Origin: Megalonaias nervosa
Taxonomy: Eukaryota > Mollusca > Bivalvia > Unionida > Unionidae
Direction: 5' to 3'
Assembly: GCA_016617855.1 (NCBI GenBank)
Contig: JAECUM010003303.1
Coordinates: 52,213-116,212, forward strand
Length of the DNA: 64,000 nt
The position numbers and the translations under genes were made by a program. Below are positions 58,130-64,000 of this stretch, piece after piece. Positions within the stretch are counted from its first letter, which is position 1; the number at the start of each line of letters is the position of its first letter. The notes under the pieces are model-generated. The model was not told the DNA's origin. It made no database searches and worked only from the letters and a program-made list of their open reading frames with translations.

Positions 58130-59310
58130 TCACAATACTGAATCAAATGTGACGCAATAATTTACAGCCGGAAAAACATGATGTGAACAAATGCAACAGT
58201 TAGGAGAAAAAGCTTCTTCTAACAATAAAGATAACTGAAAATTGTATGATTCAATAGCGACGTTTCCACCATATGTTGGAATCTAAACATCTAGATGCTG
58301 CTACGACAGCAAGAATGTTCCGGCTTTATAAAAAGCGGCGGTTGTGCATGTTAAATATAAGAAATCCTTTTTCTATAGGCGGAGAAGTTAAATTATCTGC
58401 CCTCCCATTTAAAAAAATGTCTGTTTCCTATTTAAATAAGAGCAGTTCAATCTACGATGTACATAAATTCTTTAGTTGAATATTAATTTACTTCACTCTT
58501 ATAGAAATGCTTTCATATTTCTTTTTACATTCCAATTTTGCATTTATTCTTGGTAATCTATCCCGCATGTAAGTTAAGAAACATCTTTTTGACTGCAAAA
58601 CCTACTTTACAAAGTTTGGCAAAGCATTATATTATCATCAGATGCAGGCCTTGTTACATACATCATACTTCTGGATCCTGGAGCTAAGCGTAACTCGTGT
58701 ATCAAATATTCTTTACAAGACCTGTACTTAAAAGTAGGAATGTCTTGGTACAGGTAGGGAAGAATTCAGAATTTTCATAATGAACTTGAAGGTTATATAG
58801 TTACAAAATCGAGAATATCTTGTTCATCCTAATCTTCAGTACGACAACGTATCTCTATGTCTTGGAAGGAATTATCAGTCAACAGATTTTCGACGCCATG
58901 GTAACATGATATCCATATGCTTTTCATATTGCCATACCAAGTTGAACCAAGCATTAACCGCTTTACTTCACGCAAACTTTACGCTGAAACAGGGGCCATG
59001 TTTTTAAAGTAGCTTTTAGCTATCATTTAGTATACAGTTACCTTTAGAAATTCAACCAATCCGTATAGCAAAATCCCCTTCTTTACGATTGGGACCTCCA
59101 TGTTCGTTCTATCACCAATAACGAACGACATAATCATGCTGTGCTGAATTACATGATGACGGACTGTCTGGCTATTTCCTTTTTTTTCTTCTCAGTCAGA
59201 TTAATCAAATTCCGGATAATACATGACCTTAAAACATAACAAATTAGAAAATAAAAGAGAAATGTTACTTCAAGTAGCTCATTTTCAGAATGAAACCTCT
59301 AAGTACAACC
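58130..59310. other. Stretch without recognised features
   Basis: A 68-codon frame at 58273-58479 is present but has no recognisable domain. Otherwise AT-rich intergenic DNA. Confidence 0.45.
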
Positions 59311-59317
59311 ATACAAA

Positions 59318-59331
59318 TCTCTCTCTCTCAC

Positions 59332-59409
<78 letters not shown>
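59318..59409. repeat. (CT)n(GT)n(TA)n compound microsatellite
   Basis: A short CT run, then GT steps and about 55 bp of TA steps. Confidence 0.96.
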
Positions 59410-59415
<6 letters not shown>

Positions 59416-60179
59416 TATTGTTTACCTAGGCATAGCACTGGCGTTCTTGAAATATTTACCTAATGCCAGTAATGATGCAAAGAATGCAAATACAAGCAGT
59501 ATTTAATGTTCAATTATCAACATTACCCATGCGAGAGTAAAAAAAAAGACATTTTAAGAGTAATGTTGGAACATACTGGATATTGCTCCTGTAATTATTC
59601 CTACAATGATGCTTAATTAGTATTAACCATACTATGACAATTTATAGTTTGACAGTCTCCGTGAGCAGAATATTTTTCTGAGAACCAAGTGTGGTTGCCA
59701 TTGAATGGGAAGAAATACCCCACAACTGTTTGCGTGCATTTTGTGAAACCGACAGTGTAGTAATTGTGTATTTGCTGTACCGGGGAAAACAACTATGAAA
59801 CAATATACTGTTTAATCTGTCCTCTATCTTTAGAAGGAAAGATTCTAATGTTATTGCGGACAAAAAGATCTGCTATTTATCACTGTTTGCATCATGAATG
59901 CATCAGAAAAGTATACACAGACCAAACAAGGAACTACACTTTAAAATCAAAAGAAGCTAAGTAAGTGAATGGGATGCTGGGAAAGTCAAGTGCCGACTTG
60001 ATCATGTGTCAGTATCATGCGATGCGTATACTAAGTAATTTCAACATTTTCCAGATTGTTTCAATGAACTATTTCAGAAAGGAAGCAAAATCTTACCTTT
60101 TCCTGAACGGCTGAATCTCAATCATTTGTTAGATAAATAATCGATGTTTATTTTTTTATTTTTTTTAAAAACATATTCC

Positions 60180-61020
60180 CTTAGGGGTCTCAGTGGGACA
60201 CCAAGCACGTCATAGATACAGGAGCTGTGCAACTTATTAAACAGCCACCTAGAATACCTTCTATGGCTTCTATGAAAGCTGTGGAGAAATATTGAAAGTC
60301 AGCTGAAAGCGGGTATCATCACCGAAAGCACGTCACCTTGTGCTTCTGGTCTATTACAAGAAAAAGGATGGTACATCTCGTCCATATGGATTATGAAAGG
60401 TTAATAAACTTTCTGGCCAAGATGCATATCCGTTGTCTCCAATTAATAAGATATCTGTTGCCTCCAATTAATGGGATATCCGTTGCCTCCAATTAATGAG
60501 ATATTCATTGCCTCCAATTAATGAGATATTTATTGCCTCCAATTAATGAGATATTCGTTGCCTCCAATTAATGAGATATCCGTTGCCTTCAATTAATGAG
60601 ATATCCGTTGCCTCCAATTAGTGAGATATTCATTGCCTCCAATTAATGATTGTTTGGATAGAATTGGTGTTGATGTTTTCTCGACCTTAAATTTGCATCT
60701 TGGATATTGGAAGATAGGCATTCAAGAACAAAATAGGGCTGACTCAGCATTTGTAACTAAAAGTGGACTGTACAAGAGCGTAACTACTCCTACATGCCTT
60801 CATACCACGCCTTAGACATTCTAGTGTTGCATAGAGTTGATGCTAAAAGGTCTACAATGGAAAGCTCTTGTAATTTATTTAAGTGATTTAATTCTCCACG
60901 GTCGAGCTTTTGATCAACATTCGGAGAGGTTATAGTAAGTTTTGATCGACTGCAAAAAGGATGGACCAAAACTTAAACTTAGGAAATGTGAACTATTTTA
61001 GACAGAAGTTGCTAGTTGGG
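60180..61020 (+). pseudogene. Dead Ty3/Gypsy-type reverse transcriptase
   Basis: Broken + strand frames in RT order: HVIDTGAVQLIKQPPRIPSM (about 60205-60265), LKAGIITESTSPC (about 60303-60342), DAYPLSPIN at 60420-60446, PPINDCLDRIGVDVFSTLNL (from about 60637), LGYWKIGIQEQNRADSAFVT, then KGLQWKA, YLSDLILHGRAFDQHSERL (from 60876) and LKLRKCE. This matches IDTG...IKQPPRR, KDAYPLPRID, FSTLDLKSGYW and YLDD in Ty3/Gypsy Pol. The catalytic YxDD reads YLSD, so the first Asp is lost. Stops, frameshifts and a 225-bp minisatellite insertion also break it. LTRs, protease and integrase were not found. Confidence 0.85.
60426..60650. repeat. 25-bp minisatellite x9 inside the Gypsy RT
   Basis: Nine contiguous 25-bp units of the form ATATCCGTTGCCTCCAATTA + ATGAG, each differing by one to three bases. 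The unit is the RT segment encoding YPLPPIN-x. The first unit joins GATGC (D-A) on its left and the last joins TGTTTGGATAG on its right, so eight extra copies were added to a single original motif. As 25 is not a multiple of three, every added copy shifts the frame. Confidence 0.97.
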
Positions 61021-61424
61021 GCATTGTTTAGCATTAGTGGGCGTTATGTCAGATGTGTGCTGGCCGATTACAGAAAATTTTTAAAATGTGCGCTCATTCT
61101 CAGGTTTAGTGTCGAATTGTCGTAAAAAAGTATTACTTAATTAACAGCAAGGGCTCAACTTTTAATATTTTAGAGGCTGAACAAACGTTCAAGTTTAAGA
61201 ATTTAACATAGTTTCAACTGTAGTTAAAGTTATGTCTTTTCCAAATAACACTAATTGCAAAATTCCCTGTGGAAGAGATGTATTAGTAGGAGAACTTACA
61301 CGTACACAAACATATCACCCTTGCAATGTTTACGCACACAACATGCACACCGCACAATACTATCAGGAGAGACAAGGGTAGGAAAAATTGTACACACAAT
61401 GCACACAAACATGCTCATATACTA
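61021..61424. other. Stretch without recognised features
   Basis: Possible eroded remainder of the Gypsy element; no motif could be read. Confidence 0.4.
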
Positions 61425-61456
61425 GTATGATACTAGTATGATACTAGTATGTATGG
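61425..61456. repeat. 11-bp tandem repeat x3
   Basis: ATACTAGTATG repeated three times; the unit contains the palindrome ATACTAGTAT. Confidence 0.9.
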
Positions 61457-61772
61457 AGTGAAAAAGACAAAAGAATAGGAGTGCTTACACGCATATACAA
61501 ACATAATAATAGTCTATCACACAAGACAGAAGGGTGGAGTTTTAAAGTTTAAATACGTACAAAACTTACAAAACGTCTACAATTTGCAATGCTGTCAGTT
61601 TGGGTCACTTTGTCACAAACATTTGATTTTCGCTCCAAATTTAATACGCTGAGTGAAATGTTACCCCTGGTAATACTCTGTTGGTGAAGAGAAGTGATAG
61701 TTAATTTACTACACTATCAAACAAGAGCAGAATTTATTATGAAGATAAGTTTTTCGGATGGTAAGGCTGTGA

Positions 61773-61796
61773 ATTTTTTTTTTTTTTTTTTTTTTT
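61773..61796 (-). repeat. Poly(T), i.e. poly(A) on the minus strand
   Basis: 24 consecutive T. Minus-strand open frames (61737-62047) lead into it, so it could mark the poly(A) tail of a retroposed sequence. No target duplication was found. Confidence 0.7.
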
Positions 61797-62167
61797 AGTT
61801 TGAGATGGGCAAAAATAAGTACATTGCTGATTAGCATCTAAGTTGTTTTTGTAAAGCTCATCGTACACAAACTGTAGATGGTAATGCCTTTCATACACTG
61901 GTGATACATTTGCCTCAAAGAATATGCCGGTAAGATGAATCCAAAATATTCCGTCACTAACTTGCACAAGACACTTTGTCCGAAAATCAGTGGAATCGTA
62001 TCGTCTTGTGGAATCAGTTCTTTTAGAAATACCTGGAAAGGAAGCAAGCCAAGAACTGCAACACTGACTTCTTCATACGAAATTCAGTATTACACTAAAG
62101 ACAGAAGATCCTTTGAACTTGTTCGCAGAAGAGTCATGCGTTAGCACACATTTTCTCCTTCTGACTA

Positions 62168-62313
62168 TGCTAAGGCTTCTTCAACCAGAACAGACTCTCT
62201 TTCTGACTAAACTAAGTCTTCTTCAACCATTACAACCTCTCTTTCTGGCTACGCTTCTTCAACCAGAACAAACTCTCTTTCTGACTATGCTTAGGCTTCT
62301 TCAACCAGTCTTA
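62168..62313 (+). repeat. ~42-bp minisatellite with CTTCTTCAACCAGAACA units
   Basis: CTTCTTCAACCAGAACA...CTCTCTTTCTGACTA.. units start at about 62177, 62219 (CCATTACAACC variant), 62255 and 62298. Spacing is 42, 36 and 43 bp. The lengths near multiples of three keep a repetitive Leu/Gln/Pro frame (LRLLQPEQTLFLT) open over 67 codons, probably fortuitously. Confidence 0.85.
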
Positions 62314-62823
62314 TGACACCATTCAGGTACCAATGGTTATCCATGTTATACGATATTGGATGTAATTGTACTAAACGTTTCAGACGATTCTGTGCAAATT
62401 ACTTCTAGTCGCATTCTCGAAATTCAGGATATAAACTACAAACTCTCACCTATTCTAAAGTATCCATGAGGATAATAATCTAGACTGACAAGAGGAAGAT
62501 AAATTGTACCTGTACACTCCATTTCATGAAGTTTCCCGCTACAAACGAAACACTGTACTTGGTCTATTTGTCCATAGACAAAGAATAGGTGGTACTGTGC
62601 CAAACGCAAATTTTGGACTTACATACCTGACTCGTGCATGCCTATTGAATAAAAGAAAACTATGTTTCTGTTTTTTTTTTTTTCCGTTTTATATCATTAT
62701 TAAAGACTGGAAAATGCATATAATGATAATTAATCTACATTATCACAAAAGACTGGCCTGTCCGTATGAGCAAAATAATTCATAGATACATTTGATTAAG
62801 TAGAGATAAACGTTCTGCTTAAG

Positions 62824-62850
62824 CCCGAGCGACGCATTTTTGCGTCTTGA
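62824..62850. repeat. Short hairpin GACGCA-tttt-TGCGTC
   Basis: GACGCATTTTTGCGTC forms a 6-bp stem with a T loop inside CCCGAGC...CTTGAGG. Too short to assign a role. Confidence 0.6.
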
Positions 62851-63296
62851 GGTAGTACCCTTGGTCCAGGGTCTATAAAATCAAAATTAACTATATACTG
62901 AAGCGGTTGGTATAAGACAAACGAGGAAAGATGTAGCTTTATAATTCTGCCAAGTAATGTAGACGTTCTAATCACAATACCAAAATACAGCCAAAAGGAT
63001 AAACAAAACCGTGATTGCTGAACCGTTCTTTGTGTCAGGACATTAGGAGTCCTGTTATTCGATCTAAATAGTAGCGGTCCAAACGGTACATGGACAGACA
63101 AACATCAAACCTTTGCAAGATAGCAGAATAAGTTTGGTTTGGAGAAAAAGGTGGGCTTGGAGGCGAAAGTCATGAGTCCAGTAAGAAAGGAAATAAAAAA
63201 CATAAGTCTACTTTTTACTTCTGTGCTCATGAGCAGTTGAAATAGCCAAAGTAGTATAGTGGGTTACCGTAGCGTCAATGGGAATTAGCATTACAG

Positions 63297-63400
63297 ACCC
63301 CCCCTGGGCCAGTATAGCGTCAAGAAAGTAGGTCAACACCCTGGGCCAGTATAGCGTCAAGAAAGTAGGTCAACACCCTGGGCCTGTATAGCGTCAATGG
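63297..63400. repeat. 37-bp tandem repeat x2.7
   Basis: Two exact CCCTGGGCCAGTATAGCGTC + AAGAAAGTAGGTCAACA units, then a third partial CCCTGGGCCTGTATAGCGTC. A related TAGCGTCAATGG lies just upstream (63271) and at the end, so the flanking sequence is the likely source. Confidence 0.95.
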
Positions 63401-63490
63401 AAATTTTTGTAGAGCGGTGACTAGGAGACTGGGGGTTTGTAGAGCGATAAGCGACAGGTGGCATGTTTCTTTTTTAGTAGAGGAAGGGTT

Positions 63491-63510
63491 TTATATATAT
63501 ATATATATAT
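63491..63510. repeat. (TA)n microsatellite
   Basis: 20 bp of TA steps. Confidence 0.95.
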
Positions 63511-63722
63511 TCGTTTAGGGGGAGACCAAATGAAAATTAAGATCTTTTCGAGGTATTGGAAGTGGCCCTGAAAAGGGCCGTTGTTTGTTATGTGATGTTA
63601 ACACTATTCTGTTAACATACAGGACATCGCATAGGTCTTCTTATCTTCCTCAAATTTCTCAAAGTTTGTCTTAAGCTGTGTCTCACTTCTGGTCCGTAGA
63701 TGAGAGTCCGCTTAAGACAGCC

Positions 63723-63866
63723 TTATCTTTCCACATAACATCTTCTTTTCCAAAGAGTGGCCCCGGTGATCCGGATGACAGTCCATTTTGTTTTCACATA
63801 CATGGGTAAGTCTGTACGGAACAGCATTGAGGATACCAAAGTAGAGGATTCTACGTCGATCAACAT
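63723..63866 (-). other. Short minus-strand ORF downstream of a TATA box
   Basis: ATG at 63866-63864, 47 codons, stop at 63725-63723. It begins MLIDVESSTLVSSMLFRTDL and ends with a basic KRRCYVER. No domain recognised. It lies about 47 bp downstream of a consensus TATA box on the same strand, and its local GC and CpG content are higher than in surrounding DNA. It could be a first exon, an LTR-retroelement leader or chance. Confidence 0.3.
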
Positions 63867-63912
63867 CTTCTCTGTGACGAGAACAGGTGAAGGGAATGAA
63901 GTGAACCGCGTT

Positions 63913-63920
63913 TATTTATA
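63913..63920 (-). promoter_or_regulatory. TATAAATA box on the minus strand
   Basis: TATAAATA followed by AACGCGGTTCACTTC. Transcription would start near 63885, about 20 bp upstream of the ATG at 63866. A single motif, so only suggestive. Confidence 0.35.
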
Positions 63921-64000
63921 GTGGAAGACCGGATCGAAACGGATTGAAGGGGTTCACCAATCCCAACACGCGTTACAAAATTCAGTCACTTCGCGGAGTC

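Overview
This is animal nuclear DNA, AT-rich and almost entirely non-coding. The one protein-coding gene I can support is split into six exons with consensus GT/AG junctions and matching phases, and the rest is introns, microsatellites and eroded transposable elements. The kinds of repeats (tRNA-derived SINEs with a long conserved central domain and an (ACA)n tail, tandem families with ~150-180 bp units, DIRS-like, L1/Tx1-like and Gypsy-like fossils) suggest a lophotrochozoan, most likely a bivalve mollusc. That assignment is an inference, not something the sequence proves.

Gene: positions 7258-31843 on the + strand carry the 3' six coding exons of a BTBD7 orthologue (BTB/POZ domain-containing protein 7). 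The BACK-domain exon comes first and the stop codon is at 31841-31843. Together the exons encode 455 residues. The upstream exons with the two BTB domains are not in the first 7.2 kb and presumably lie outside the window. The deduced C-terminus is clearly shorter than in vertebrates.

Layout: 1-7.2 kb holds a small MITE, a 57-bp duplication, a short ORF with a PIP box and NLS, a degraded DIRS-like retroelement and a tandem repeat block. 7.3-31.8 kb is BTBD7 with large introns hosting four TIR/MITE elements, two SINEs and tandem families A, B and C. 31.8-42 kb is the 3' flank (UTR end not determinable) with more of families A and C, a third SINE and a 51-bp repeat that encodes a 17-residue repeat. 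From about 42 kb to the end there is no host gene. This part has long (CT)n, (TA)n and (CA)n arrays, a hairpin MITE, a dead L1/Tx1-like LINE, a second SINE family, a broken multi-part pseudogene of a transposon-like 'EADT...DDT' family, a dead Gypsy reverse transcriptase interrupted by a 25-bp minisatellite, further minisatellites, and a possible minus-strand promoter with a short ORF at the right edge.

I found no convincing new biological system. The best leads are the minisatellite born inside the Gypsy RT, the shared tandem families in and around BTBD7, the isolated PIP-box ORF, and the minus-strand TATA/ORF at 63.7-63.9 kb.
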